Of a DNA stretch of 64,000 nt, positions 18,306 to 26,907 are shown piece after piece. This DNA is from an uncultured Algibacter sp. (GTDB lineage: Bacteria; Bacteroidota; Bacteroidia; Flavobacteriales; Flavobacteriaceae). Where the stretch lies: positions 84,202-148,201 of the forward strand of contig CALGNX010000005.1 of the NCBI GenBank assembly GCA_937958265.1. The letters are read 5' to 3'. The notes below the pieces were generated by a model that worked only from the letters and a program-made list of their open reading frames with translations, was not told where the DNA came from and did no database searches. The number at the start of each line of letters is the position of its first letter. Within the stretch, counting starts at the first letter, position 1. Made by a program: the position numbers and the translations under genes.

Positions 18306-19218
18306 TTTTTAAACTATTAACAACATTAATTGGTAGGAAACTTAAATTATTTAATAGCTTAAAAATATGTGTTAAACCGAAATATATAGGTATATAAAAT
18401 GATTTTCTGTCTTTATTTATATTTAACAGTGTTGTTGAAAAAGCACTAAGATAATATTTATAACAATTATTTACACAGTAAGATTCAGCATCTGTATCTA
18501 TATTAAGAACACTTACAGATGTACCCTTATACTTCGACAAATCCTCCCGAGGGTGTGGCAAATAAACAACTTTAGTATTAAAAAACTTATCTAAAAATAA
18601 CAATCTATTTATATATACTTCACGACTAATATACCCGTCTTCCACTAAGGGTTGACCAATAAAAAGAATTTCATCAAAAACAGTAATAGCCTTACATTCC
18701 TCGCTTTTACTTTGATATACTATATTTTTCTTGTCGAACCTATTTTTTATAGTTAGACTATCTCTTTTGTATGTTTCCTTTAAAATACCTTTTCTATAAA
18801 ATCCAAAAAGAAACTTTATAGCGTTTTTAATTATGGTTTTTTTTGTACCAGAACCAATATAATGCCCTAGTCCGTCTTCCCATAACTCAATTTTTATTTT
18901 TTCAGATAAACAAAAATCAATTAAAAATTTATCGTAAGGTTTGTTATCTGTAAAAAGTATTAAACAATTAAAATCTAATTTTATTAGCTTCAATTTTAAT
19001 TGTTTATATACCTTTCGATTATGCGCATAAACTTGGAATAAATTCCAAGACATTTTTTCCTCCTCAAAAATAATTACTTCAAAATCCTTAAAATAATTAT
19101 TTAAAATAGGTATTAATTTGCTAGATCTACTACTAAGTAAAAAGAACTTAGGTGAAATTCCATTTTGATGTAAAAGCTCTATATGGTAAGTGCTAATAAC
19201 CTTAGCTATAATTCTCAT
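18295..19218 (-). CDS. Sialyltransferase-like protein (GT52 / polysialyltransferase type motifs)
   Basis: 307 residues from the ATG at 19218, which forms an ATGA overlap with the upstream gene. Three motifs of bacterial GT38/GT52/GT80 sialyltransferases are visible in the right order: E/D-D-G at residues 114-116 (WEDGLGHYIGSG), the HP motif at 222-223 (VYLPHPRED) and the S-x-S/T motif near 258 (SAFSTTLLNI). The IGQPLVEDG segment before the HP motif also fits. Such enzymes use a CMP-nonulosonate donor in the cytoplasm. The neuB and neuA-phosphatase genes just upstream in the operon supply that kind of donor. Whether the sugar is Neu5Ac, KDN or another nonulosonate is unknown. Confidence 0.65.
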   Translation of the reverse strand: MRIIAKVISTYHIELLHQNGISPKFFLLSSRSSKLIPILNNYFKDFEVIIFEEEKMSWNLFQVYAHNRKVYKQLKLKLIKLDFNCLILFTDNKPYDKFLIDFCLSEKIKIELWEDGLGHYIGSGTKKTIIKNAIKFLFGFYRKGILKETYKRDSLTIKNRFDKKNIVYQSKSEECKAITVFDEILFIGQPLVEDGYISREVYINRLLFLDKFFNTKVVYLPHPREDLSKYKGTSVSVLNIDTDAESYCVNNCYKYYLSAFSTTLLNINKDRKSFYIPIYFGLTHIFKLLNNLSFLPINVVNSLKNVK

Positions 19219-20468
19219 GTTAATATTTCGTATTTCCTGTAAAGTATACCCATATAACACCAAACAAACAAATAATGAAAGTTACTTTGCGTCATTCCAA
19301 TGAGGATTATAAATATGAGAAAATACTTTAATTCGCGTCTATTTTGAATCAAATATAGTACAAATAAAACTAAAATAAAAAAGCCCAAATATCCTATTGA
19401 AATAAGAATATTTACCAACATTATAGAAGGCCGATCAGTCCCTATACCTAAACCGAAAATAGGCATTTTAGATAACGCTTCTAAAGGTAGGGTTATACCA
19501 TGTCTTAATCGCTCTCTAAAAGACCCTGCTTTAACGGTAATTATATCCTGTACTAAATCATTAAATAAAAAAGCTAAAACAAATACAACGATGGACAGAA
19601 TAAAAATCCATATCATCATTTTTAAGCCTTTTTTATTATATACCCTCGTTAAAATAAATAAATAAACAACCCCTAAATACCCCGTAAAAGATGTAGATAT
19701 AAGCAATAAAAATCCAGATATATACAAGACTATTTTTTGCGTTTTTGAAAACTTTACTTTTAATAAAAAAAGTGTTAGGTAGGTAGTTGTTAGATAATAG
19801 CCGTAAATTGAAGTTTCGTTCTGTACAGAATTTATTCTTTTTACATTATTAAATATAGCTTGAAAGGCAGTTACCGAGTACTTTCCAAATTCATCAATAC
19901 TATAAAAGTAATGCATATAAATATCATAATTATTACTGTAATATAAAACGAGTTGCAAAACAGCAATAGTATTAACAACTATAAGCCCTGTAAACAATGC
20001 TTTAACTAACAATACTTTATTAGCTTTTATAGAGCTAACCACGACAAAAACTAAAGCACCTAATACAACATATAATAACTGTGTAAAATTAGTTAAGGAC
20101 ACGGCTGTCTTAACAACTGTTTTGGACCATTTTCCTGCACGTTTAGAATCTTCGACTTCCCATACCTTAACTGGCTCAAAATCAAATAACCTAACTACAA
20201 GGCTAATAGATAATACAAAAATGAGCATCATTAAGTAAACCAGTGGCTTCTTTGCAGCTCTTTTATTACTTATTAGGAATACTAAAAGAAGTAGAATAGC
20301 TACGTATTCTGGAATTTTTAAATGAAATGTAATTTGTTGAACTTCTAATAATGATACCGTATAAAAGGAAGAAAATACGACTAAAGTATAAAGTAAACTA
20401 TCTATAACAGTATGTCTTTTTATATATATACCAAATAGTATGACGATATTTATAACTAAAAACCACAC
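19215..20468 (-). CDS. Wzy-like polysaccharide polymerase (polytopic membrane protein)
   Basis: 417 residues with about eleven membrane helices. A soluble loop ends in FRERLRHGITLPLEALSK, followed by MPIFGLGIGTDRPSIMLVN. This resembles the O-antigen polymerase/ligase superfamily although no single diagnostic motif is strong. The start is GTG, sharing its G with the TAG stop of wzx (TAGTG), so translation is probably coupled. The next gene starts at an ATGA overlap with its stop. Its place directly after wzx makes it the best candidate for the repeat-unit polymerase. Confidence 0.65.
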   Translation of the reverse strand: MWFLVINIVILFGIYIKRHTVIDSLLYTLVVFSSFYTVSLLEVQQITFHLKIPEYVAILLLLVFLISNKRAAKKPLVYLMMLIFVLSISLVVRLFDFEPVKVWEVEDSKRAGKWSKTVVKTAVSLTNFTQLLYVVLGALVFVVVSSIKANKVLLVKALFTGLIVVNTIAVLQLVLYYSNNYDIYMHYFYSIDEFGKYSVTAFQAIFNNVKRINSVQNETSIYGYYLTTTYLTLFLLKVKFSKTQKIVLYISGFLLLISTSFTGYLGVVYLFILTRVYNKKGLKMMIWIFILSIVVFVLAFLFNDLVQDIITVKAGSFRERLRHGITLPLEALSKMPIFGLGIGTDRPSIMLVNILISIGYLGFFILVLFVLYLIQNRRELKYFLIFIILIGMTQSNFHYLFVWCYMGILYRKYEILT

Positions 20469-21625
20469 TATACTTTACTTTCTTTTAAATTAAATAAAAA
20501 CATGAAATATAAACTCCCTCGTGTTATAAAAAATACAGGAGCGAAAACAAAAAAATCATATGTAAAAAATAAAGAAATACATATAGTCAATATATTTAAA
20601 ATAAGCATCCTATTAATATTTACATACTTTATAATAAACGATTTTGAAATAAAAAAGATAATTGAAAAAAATACAACAATAAAACTTAAGCCAGAAAACT
20701 CATCTAATAACATGTTTAAAGGGTAAAATATTTTGATCAAAAAAGGTGCTAAAAAAGTAAAAATTAAGCCCGATAACAAACCAATTAGAATTATAGCAAC
20801 AATAATTTTTATCTTAATCTTTACAAAAACAGAGATATCCACTTTTGTTAAAATACTCAATAAACTAGAAGATGTTACCAAAACTATTGGATTAACACCT
20901 ATTAGAAAAATTGACACTATTTGGTAGTAATTAACATAGTTATCAAAAAAGAAATGCTCAATAACAAACATGTCCATGCGTTGAACCAAAGCAAAAGACA
21001 AATAAATGAACACAAACTTTAAAATATTTAAGTCGTTTTCCTGTTTTATTTTTGCTGTGTTAAACCCTAATTGAATATTGCCTTTATACAAGACAAAAAA
21101 AGCAATAAGTTCAGATATTAACAATAAGGTAATAAAAATATCAATACTACTTATATCAAAAAATAAAGTTAATACTAATAAAACAAGGTAAGGTATTAGT
21201 CGAACAAAAACATAAAAATAATTTTTCTTGAAGATTAAAAAATTAAAATACACTTTCAACTGCAGTGTATTGGCTGAAAAGACAACCATATATGCTCCTA
21301 ATAAAAAACTTTTAAGAACAGAAAATTCCTGTACAAAAAATATTATTGCAGTTAAAAATGAGAACAAACTAAGTTTGAACAAAAATTTATACTTATTTTT
21401 TTGAAGATCTGTTTTAGTTACTAATCGAACATAGTAGTCGGCTAATGAAGACCCAAAAGTATAAATTAAAAAATCTATTGTAATTAATAAAAAGCTTATT
21501 TTTCCGAAAAGTTCAGGAGAGTGCTTCTGTATTAATGGAAAAAAAACTATTTGTCTTATTATAGAAAAAATAAAGGCAGATCCAGCATATACAAACGAAC
21601 CTTTGATAAATGTTTTAATTGACAT
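20468..21625 (-). CDS. Oligosaccharide flippase, Wzx-like (MATE/MOP superfamily)
   Basis: 385 residues with about twelve membrane helices. The N-terminus IKTFIKGSFVYAGSAFIFSIIRQIVFFPLI and the basic loops between paired helices fit Wzx/RfbX flippases, which move undecaprenyl-diphosphate-linked repeat units across the inner membrane. There is no soluble domain. It begins inside the end of the neuA-phosphatase gene (11-bp overlap) and ends in the GTG start of the next gene. Family assignment rests on topology and position; sequence among Wzx proteins is poorly conserved. Confidence 0.7.
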   Translation of the reverse strand: MSIKTFIKGSFVYAGSAFIFSIIRQIVFFPLIQKHSPELFGKISFLLITIDFLIYTFGSSLADYYVRLVTKTDLQKNKYKFLFKLSLFSFLTAIIFFVQEFSVLKSFLLGAYMVVFSANTLQLKVYFNFLIFKKNYFYVFVRLIPYLVLLVLTLFFDISSIDIFITLLLISELIAFFVLYKGNIQLGFNTAKIKQENDLNILKFVFIYLSFALVQRMDMFVIEHFFFDNYVNYYQIVSIFLIGVNPIVLVTSSSLLSILTKVDISVFVKIKIKIIVAIILIGLLSGLIFTFLAPFLIKIFYPLNMLLDEFSGLSFIVVFFSIIFFISKSFIIKYVNINRMLILNILTICISLFFTYDFFVFAPVFFITRGSLYFMFLFNLKESKV

Positions 21626-22778
21626 ATATATTGATCAAGCGTTCAGCAAATTCTCTAAAAACTCCCGTACCACCTTTTTGTTCTAGGACTGCTATACTAT
21701 CAATATTTTTTATTTTTTTAATGGCATCTTTTGGACAAGCAGCAAAACCGACTTGAGATAATAGTTCAAAACAATTAACATCATCACCGATATAGGCTAC
21801 TTCACTCAAATCAATATTTTCTTTTGCACAAATTTCAATCGCAGCCTCTAATTTTCCCCCATGTTTTTTTGATTGAAAAAGATAATCAGCCTTAACTTTC
21901 TTTGCTCTATTTGAAACAATTTTAGTGTTTTCAGAAGTTATTATACCTGTTAAAAAACCATTTTCTCTTAACAATTGAAACCCCATGCCGTCTCTCGTGT
22001 TAAACTTTTTCAATTCATCTCCGGCTTCTGTGTAATACATCCCTGCGTCTGTTAAAACACCATCTACATCCGTTAACACTAGCTTAATTTTTCTGCTTTC
22101 TTTAGGTATGTTAATAAAGCGTTTCATCAAAGCTTCAGCTATAATCCAATCTTCAGGTTCATCTATTTCAACGGCGGTATATTCTTCCATTAAAGAAATA
22201 CCTATATTGCCACTTAATCTATTTCTGTATTTCAATATGTTTTCAACCGAGTTAATATAAAAAGCCCCATTTTCCATTAACATTCCAGAAAAATCCTGCC
22301 TTCTTGGCCTATTATTGTATTCGTAATTAAGAGGAACACCCTTTTTATCCCAAAAAAAACGTTTTGTCTCGACACAAGACAATACGCTGTCATACTCAGT
22401 ATCATTAATTATTTTAATACCTTTTTCTATATCGTTTGTAGTCAATAAAGGAGAAGTAGCTTGAATTAAAATAAATCGATCTTCATCGTTCAAGCTACTT
22501 TTCTTTATATACTCTAGCATAACACTTTCAGTGGAAGAATGATCTTGCGCATTTAAATCGTCTCTTTTATACAGACTAACTTTGCTAAACGCTAAGTTTT
22601 TAACTACATTTTCTATTTCTAAACTATCTGTAGCTACTATTATTTCGTCGATATCTTCTACTTTATTTACTGCATTCAAAACCCAATAAATTAGTGGTTT
22701 TCCACAAAATAATTTAAGGTTTTTTAATGGAATAGATTTACTACCGCCTCTTACAGGTATGAATGCAATTTGCCTCAT
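21615..22778 (-). CDS. neuA: Fused CMP-nonulosonate cytidylyltransferase (NeuA) and KdsC-like HAD phosphatase
   Basis: 387 residues in two domains. Residues 1-225 are a NeuA-type cytidylyltransferase: IPVRGGSKSIPLKNLKLF (CTP loop), LIQATSPLL near 105, and a GAFYI element near 171. Residues 230-387 are a KdsC-type HAD phosphatase: LTDVDGVLTD with nucleophile Asp237 and Asp239, FNTRDGMG near 259, TSEN near 281 and YIGDDVN near 329. NeuA activates a nonulosonic acid with CTP; the phosphatase would remove a 9-phosphate (or 8-phosphate) first. The combination resembles the domain order of animal CMAS. It lies 3 bp after neuB in the operon. Confidence 0.88.
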   Translation of the reverse strand: MRQIAFIPVRGGSKSIPLKNLKLFCGKPLIYWVLNAVNKVEDIDEIIVATDSLEIENVVKNLAFSKVSLYKRDDLNAQDHSSTESVMLEYIKKSSLNDEDRFILIQATSPLLTTNDIEKGIKIINDTEYDSVLSCVETKRFFWDKKGVPLNYEYNNRPRRQDFSGMLMENGAFYINSVENILKYRNRLSGNIGISLMEEYTAVEIDEPEDWIIAEALMKRFINIPKESRKIKLVLTDVDGVLTDAGMYYTEAGDELKKFNTRDGMGFQLLRENGFLTGIITSENTKIVSNRAKKVKADYLFQSKKHGGKLEAAIEICAKENIDLSEVAYIGDDVNCFELLSQVGFAACPKDAIKKIKNIDSIAVLEQKGGTGVFREFAERLINIYVN

Positions 22779-22781
22779 AAA

Positions 22782-23654
22782 CTATTTTTTTCTAAATTTC
22801 AATTTATCTCTTTGTACTTTTTCTATATCTAGAATTTCTGAGCCTTTAGGGTTTAAAGCATCATAAGTAGCTTCAAGGTCTCTACATAATTTTTTTAACC
22901 CATTAGGTTCTAAAGATGCTGCATGATCTGTTCCTTTCCACGTTCTATCAATAGTGAAATGTCTCTCTACCCATGTTGCTCCTAGGGCTACAGCGGCATT
23001 ATCTATAGCTATTCCTAAATGATGTCCAGAAAAACCAACCTCTTTAACACGGTTTCCATATTCTTTCTTCAGCCTTACTATTTCCAATAAGCAAACATCC
23101 TTAAATGGTACGGGATAACCTGAAGTACATGAATATATTATCAGTCTATTTTTAGCTTGATCCTTTTTTTCAAAAAATTCAATTATCTCTCTTTCTTCTT
23201 CTTGGTTGGTCATACCAAAGGATAAATGAACTTCTCCTTTATAATCGTCTCTCAGGACCTTTAACATTTCAAAATGATTATTACACGCGGAAGGTACTTT
23301 TAAAAGTCCGGGGTTAAACGTTATCATTTCTTTTGCAGAAGTAACATCCCAAACCGAGGTAGAATACTCTAAACCTATCGCATCACAATGCTCTTTTAAT
23401 TTACGGTGTTGATCTACATTAAATTCTAAAAATTCTCTATGTGCCCCGTATGTATCACCGTAAGAATTCGATTGATTTGGGTGAGGCGCCTTATATTGCT
23501 CTTCTGTTAACAACTCTTTATTATTCCGCTTCTGGAACTTAGCAACATCTGAACCACATTCTTTGGCTTTATTTAACAAATCGATAGCTATATTAAAGTC
23601 GCCTTTATGGTTGCATCCAATTTCAGCTATTACTTTTGGTTTTTTAAATTTCAT
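22782..23654 (-). CDS. neuB: N-acetylneuraminate synthase family protein (NeuB barrel only)
   Basis: 290 residues. It condenses PEP with a hexosamine or hexose (or their 6-phosphates) to a nonulosonic acid. Seen motifs: VIAEIGCNHKGDFNIAIDL at the N-terminus, KFQKRNN, YSTSVWD, VEVGFSGHH-like VKEVGFSGHHLGI and WVERHFTIDRTWKGTDHAASLEP near 240, all of the NeuB barrel. Typical bacterial NeuB proteins continue for about 60 residues with a SAF (antifreeze-like) domain; this one ends soon after the barrel. Its start overlaps the rfbD stop (ATGA). With the NeuA-phosphatase fusion a 9-phosphate route is plausible. Confidence 0.88.
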   Translation of the reverse strand: MKFKKPKVIAEIGCNHKGDFNIAIDLLNKAKECGSDVAKFQKRNNKELLTEEQYKAPHPNQSNSYGDTYGAHREFLEFNVDQHRKLKEHCDAIGLEYSTSVWDVTSAKEMITFNPGLLKVPSACNNHFEMLKVLRDDYKGEVHLSFGMTNQEEEREIIEFFEKKDQAKNRLIIYSCTSGYPVPFKDVCLLEIVRLKKEYGNRVKEVGFSGHHLGIAIDNAAVALGATWVERHFTIDRTWKGTDHAASLEPNGLKKLCRDLEATYDALNPKGSEILDIEKVQRDKLKFRKK

Positions 23655-24439
23655 TTTATATTTTTTAAGGTACTGTTTTTGGGTCTTATGGCAAATGTAT
23701 GATATTTTTCACTTTTAACAAGATTTGTTTGACGTAACAATTTGTTTTCTTGCAAGATTTTAACTGCAAAACTATACCATGTCATGATGTCATTATCGGA
23801 AAAATGAATCAATCCAAAATTATCACTTTCATTACCGATTAAAGAAATAATATATTTTGCCAAATTTTCGGCATTTGTTGGGCAACTTTTTTGCCTGTTA
23901 GTTACGAATAATGATTGCCCTTCGCTAGCTTTCTTTAATATACTTCTATAAAAATTATTACCATATTTTTTACTGTATAACCAAGAGGTTCTTATAATAA
24001 AATATTTGGTCATTATAGATTGAATGTACCCTTCGCCAAGCAATTTAGACTTTCCGTACTCATTTAACGGATTCGCTCTATCCGTTACTAAATAAGGCTC
24101 TTCCTTTTCTCCGTCAAAAACATAGTCTGTAGAGATATGTATTAATGTAATATCTTTTTCATAACATTTTTGAGCTAAGTTATTTACTCCATTGGCGTTT
24201 ATTTTAAATGCAATTTCAGGCGTCTTTTCCGCCTGTTCTACATTAGTGTATGCCGCACAATTTATACAATAATCATAACTGTTTCTATAAAAAAAAGCTA
24301 AAAGTTGCTCTTTATCTGTGATATCTAAATCTTCCTTAGAAACAAAATAAAAATCTAAATCAATTGTGTTTTTTTTGTAAAGCTCCTTAATTGTTCGCCC
24401 TAATTGGCCATTGGCACCTGTTACCAAAATTTTTTTCAT
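23651..24439 (-). CDS. rfbD: dTDP-4-dehydrorhamnose reductase
   Basis: 262 residues, somewhat short for the family (commonly 280-300). It performs the last step to dTDP-L-rhamnose using NAD(P)H. VTGANGQLGRTIKEL is the nucleotide loop; CINCAAYTNVEQAEK, HISTDYVFDGEKEEPY, NEYGKSKLLGE (YxxxK) and IIRTSWLYS follow as in RmlD. The C-terminus ends at a basic NSTLKNIK where the family's substrate-binding region normally has RPKNSALD-like sequence, so only the last helix is missing. It overlaps rfbC and neuB by ATGA junctions. Confidence 0.93.
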   Translation of the reverse strand: MKKILVTGANGQLGRTIKELYKKNTIDLDFYFVSKEDLDITDKEQLLAFFYRNSYDYCINCAAYTNVEQAEKTPEIAFKINANGVNNLAQKCYEKDITLIHISTDYVFDGEKEEPYLVTDRANPLNEYGKSKLLGEGYIQSIMTKYFIIRTSWLYSKKYGNNFYRSILKKASEGQSLFVTNRQKSCPTNAENLAKYIISLIGNESDNFGLIHFSDNDIMTWYSFAVKILQENKLLRQTNLVKSEKYHTFAIRPKNSTLKNIK

Positions 24440-24984
24440 AATTCAAAACAGTCTTCAAAAGTTAATAGTTGCGTATCTTTATCAGATATAATGATTTCTT
24501 CTTCATTAAAGTTCCAATCAATATTTAAATATTTATCATTGAATAGAATACCTGATTCCGAAGCTTTATTATAAAAATTATCACACTTGTAAGAGAAAAT
24601 AGTATTATCCATTAACACTATAAAACCATGAGCAAAACCTTTGGGTACATAAAGCTGTTTTTTGTCTATATCATCTAAAAGTATTGAAAAATAGTTACCA
24701 AATGTTTTGGAATCCTTTCTAATATCTACGCAAACATCTAGAACTTTTCCGCTAATAACTTGAACTAATTTAGCTTGTGCATTATTACCTTTTTGAAAAT
24801 GTAAGCCTCTTAAAACACCTCTAGATGATTTTGATAAATTGTCTTGAACAAACCGTGTTTTAATACCTGTTTTATCGAAAAATACTTGTTCATTAAAAGT
24901 TTCAAGAAAATAACCACGTTCATCATTAAAAACTTTCGGCGTAAGTACATAACACCCCTTTAGATATGTTTCTTCAACTACCAT
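24436..24984 (-). CDS. rfbC: dTDP-4-dehydrorhamnose 3,5-epimerase
   Basis: 182 residues, normal length. It epimerises C3 and C5 of the 4-keto-6-deoxy glucose intermediate. The cupin fold is marked by FLETFNEQVF, QDNLSKSSRGVLRGLHFQKG (catalytic His in RGLHFQ), VDIRKDSKTFG and YVPKGFAHGFIVL. It stands 4 bp downstream of rfbA and overlaps rfbD by ATGA in the rfbBACD block. Confidence 0.95.
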   Translation of the reverse strand: MVVEETYLKGCYVLTPKVFNDERGYFLETFNEQVFFDKTGIKTRFVQDNLSKSSRGVLRGLHFQKGNNAQAKLVQVISGKVLDVCVDIRKDSKTFGNYFSILLDDIDKKQLYVPKGFAHGFIVLMDNTIFSYKCDNFYNKASESGILFNDKYLNIDWNFNEEEIIISDKDTQLLTFEDCFEL

Positions 24985-24988
24985 ACTA

Positions 24989-25846
24989 TTAAATTATACG
25001 CTTCAAATAATCTCCATAACCACTTTTAAGAAGTGACTGAGCTAAATTTATTAATTGTGATTTATTTATAAAGCCCATCTTGTAAGCTACTTCTTCAATA
25101 CACCCTATTTTCAAACCTTGGCGTTCTTCGATTACTTGTACAAATTGAGAAGCTTGCATTAATGATGAAAATGTTCCTGTATCCAGCCACGCTGTACCTT
25201 TATCCAAAATTTGGACATTCAAGTTACCGCGATGTAAAAACACCTTATTAACATCTGTAATTTCTAACTCTCCGCGTTTACTTGGTTTTATATTCTTTGC
25301 TACTTCTATTACAGAATTATCATAAAAATAAATACCGGGTACTGCAAAATTAGATTTAGGTTTTTCTGGTTTTTCTTCAATGGAAATCGCTTTACTATTT
25401 TTATCAAATTCCACAACACCATAACGCATTGGATCTTGCACGTGATAAGCAAAAATAACCCCACCTTTAGGGTTTATATTATTTTGGAGAGTCTTGTTTA
25501 ATCCTGACCCATAAAATATATTATCGCCTAAAATTAAAGCCACACTGTCCTTTCCTATAAATTTTTCTCCAATAATAAAAGCTTCCGCTAAGCCTTTTGG
25601 TTCATCCTGAACAGCGAAATCAAACACACAGCCATAATCTGTACCATTACCTAAAAGTAGCTTAAACCGCGGCAAATCGATTGAAGTTGATATGATTAAT
25701 ATATCTCTAATACCGGCAGATAAAAGTGTAGTTAAAGGATAATAAATCATTGGCTTATCATAAACAGGCATTAATTGTTTACTTACAACTTTTGTAAGTG
25801 GATAAAGCCTAGTTCCAGACCCGCCTGCTAATATAATTCCTTTCAT
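24989..25846 (-). CDS. rfbA: Glucose-1-phosphate thymidylyltransferase
   Basis: 285 residues, normal length. It makes dTDP-glucose from dTTP and glucose-1-phosphate. [18 protein letters not shown] is the pyrophosphorylase signature; [44 protein letters not shown], and [16 protein letters not shown] are all typical RmlA blocks. The dTDP-rhamnose product usually inhibits RmlA allosterically (family knowledge). It is 14 bp downstream of rfbB. Confidence 0.96.
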   Translation of the reverse strand: MKGIILAGGSGTRLYPLTKVVSKQLMPVYDKPMIYYPLTTLLSAGIRDILIISTSIDLPRFKLLLGNGTDYGCVFDFAVQDEPKGLAEAFIIGEKFIGKDSVALILGDNIFYGSGLNKTLQNNINPKGGVIFAYHVQDPMRYGVVEFDKNSKAISIEEKPEKPKSNFAVPGIYFYDNSVIEVAKNIKPSKRGELEITDVNKVFLHRGNLNVQILDKGTAWLDTGTFSSLMQASQFVQVIEERQGLKIGCIEEVAYKMGFINKSQLINLAQSLLKSGYGDYLKRII

Positions 25847-25860
25847 TACTAATTCTTATC

Positions 25861-26904
25861 TTAGTTATATTGGTTTTTGAAATAAGATTGATATTGCCCA
25901 CTCGTTACATTATCTAACCATTCTTCATTGGTTAAATACCATTGAATTGTTTTTTCTAATCCCTGCTGAAAGGTAACAGAAGGCTCCCAACCTAAATCTT
26001 TCCTTATTTTTGAAGCATCGATGGCGTATCGTAAATCATGCCCAGGACGATCTTTTACAAAGGTAATTAAACGTTCGGATGTGTTTTTTGGGCGCTTTAA
26101 TTTAATATCCATTTGTTCGCATAATAACTTTACCAAATCAATATTTTTCCACTCGTTAATACCACCTATATTATACATTTCGCCATTTAAACCTTTATGA
26201 AACACTACATCTATAGCTATCGCATGGTCTTTTACATACAACCAATCTCTTGTGTAATTACCATCGCCATAAACAGGCAATGGTTTATTATTTATAATAT
26301 TATTTATAAATAAAGGTATTAATTTTTCAGGAAACTGATTCTGCCCATAATTATTTGAACAATTTGTTATAACGTATGGTAACTTATATGTTTCGCCATA
26401 AGCCCTTACAAAATGATCTGAGCTTGCTTTAGATGCTGCATATGGGGAATTAGGATCGTAAGCTGTTTTTTCTGTAAACAAACCTGTTTCTCCTAAGGAG
26501 CCATAAACCTCATCGGTACTAACGTGGTAAAATCGCTTATTTTCAAAATTATGGCTCCAACATTTTTTAAAGGCATTTAAAAGAATCATTGTACCAATAA
26601 CATTAGTTTTCACAAAAGCTAAAGGCTCCTTAATAGAACGATCCACATGCGACTCCGCAGCTAAATGTATTACACCATCGAATTTATACGTGTTAAAAAG
26701 GCTGTTTACAAAATTTTCATCTGTTATATCTCCTTTAATAAAAGTATAATTCGGCTTATTTACAATATCATTCAAATTTTCCAAATTTCCAGCATAAGTT
26801 AATGCGTCCAAATTATAAATATGATAATTTGGGTATTTTTCAACAAACAATCGAACCACATGCGAACCAATAAACCCTGCGCCACCAGTTATTAAAATAG
26901 TCAT
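25861..26904 (-). CDS. rfbB: dTDP-glucose 4,6-dehydratase
   Basis: 347 residues, normal length. It oxidises and dehydrates dTDP-glucose to the 4-keto-6-deoxy form with tightly bound NAD. ITGGAGFIGSHVVRLF, HLAAESHVDRSIKEP, VSTDEVYGSLGE with the catalytic Asp-Glu pair, PYAASKASSDHFVRAY (YxxxK) and NCSNNYGQNQFPEKLIPL are diagnostic. First gene of the rfbBACD block, 3 bp after the Wzz-like gene. Confidence 0.96.
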   Translation of the reverse strand: MTILITGGAGFIGSHVVRLFVEKYPNYHIYNLDALTYAGNLENLNDIVNKPNYTFIKGDITDENFVNSLFNTYKFDGVIHLAAESHVDRSIKEPLAFVKTNVIGTMILLNAFKKCWSHNFENKRFYHVSTDEVYGSLGETGLFTEKTAYDPNSPYAASKASSDHFVRAYGETYKLPYVITNCSNNYGQNQFPEKLIPLFINNIINNKPLPVYGDGNYTRDWLYVKDHAIAIDVVFHKGLNGEMYNIGGINEWKNIDLVKLLCEQMDIKLKRPKNTSERLITFVKDRPGHDLRYAIDASKIRKDLGWEPSVTFQQGLEKTIQWYLTNEEWLDNVTSGQYQSYFKNQYN

Positions 26905-26907
26905 ATT

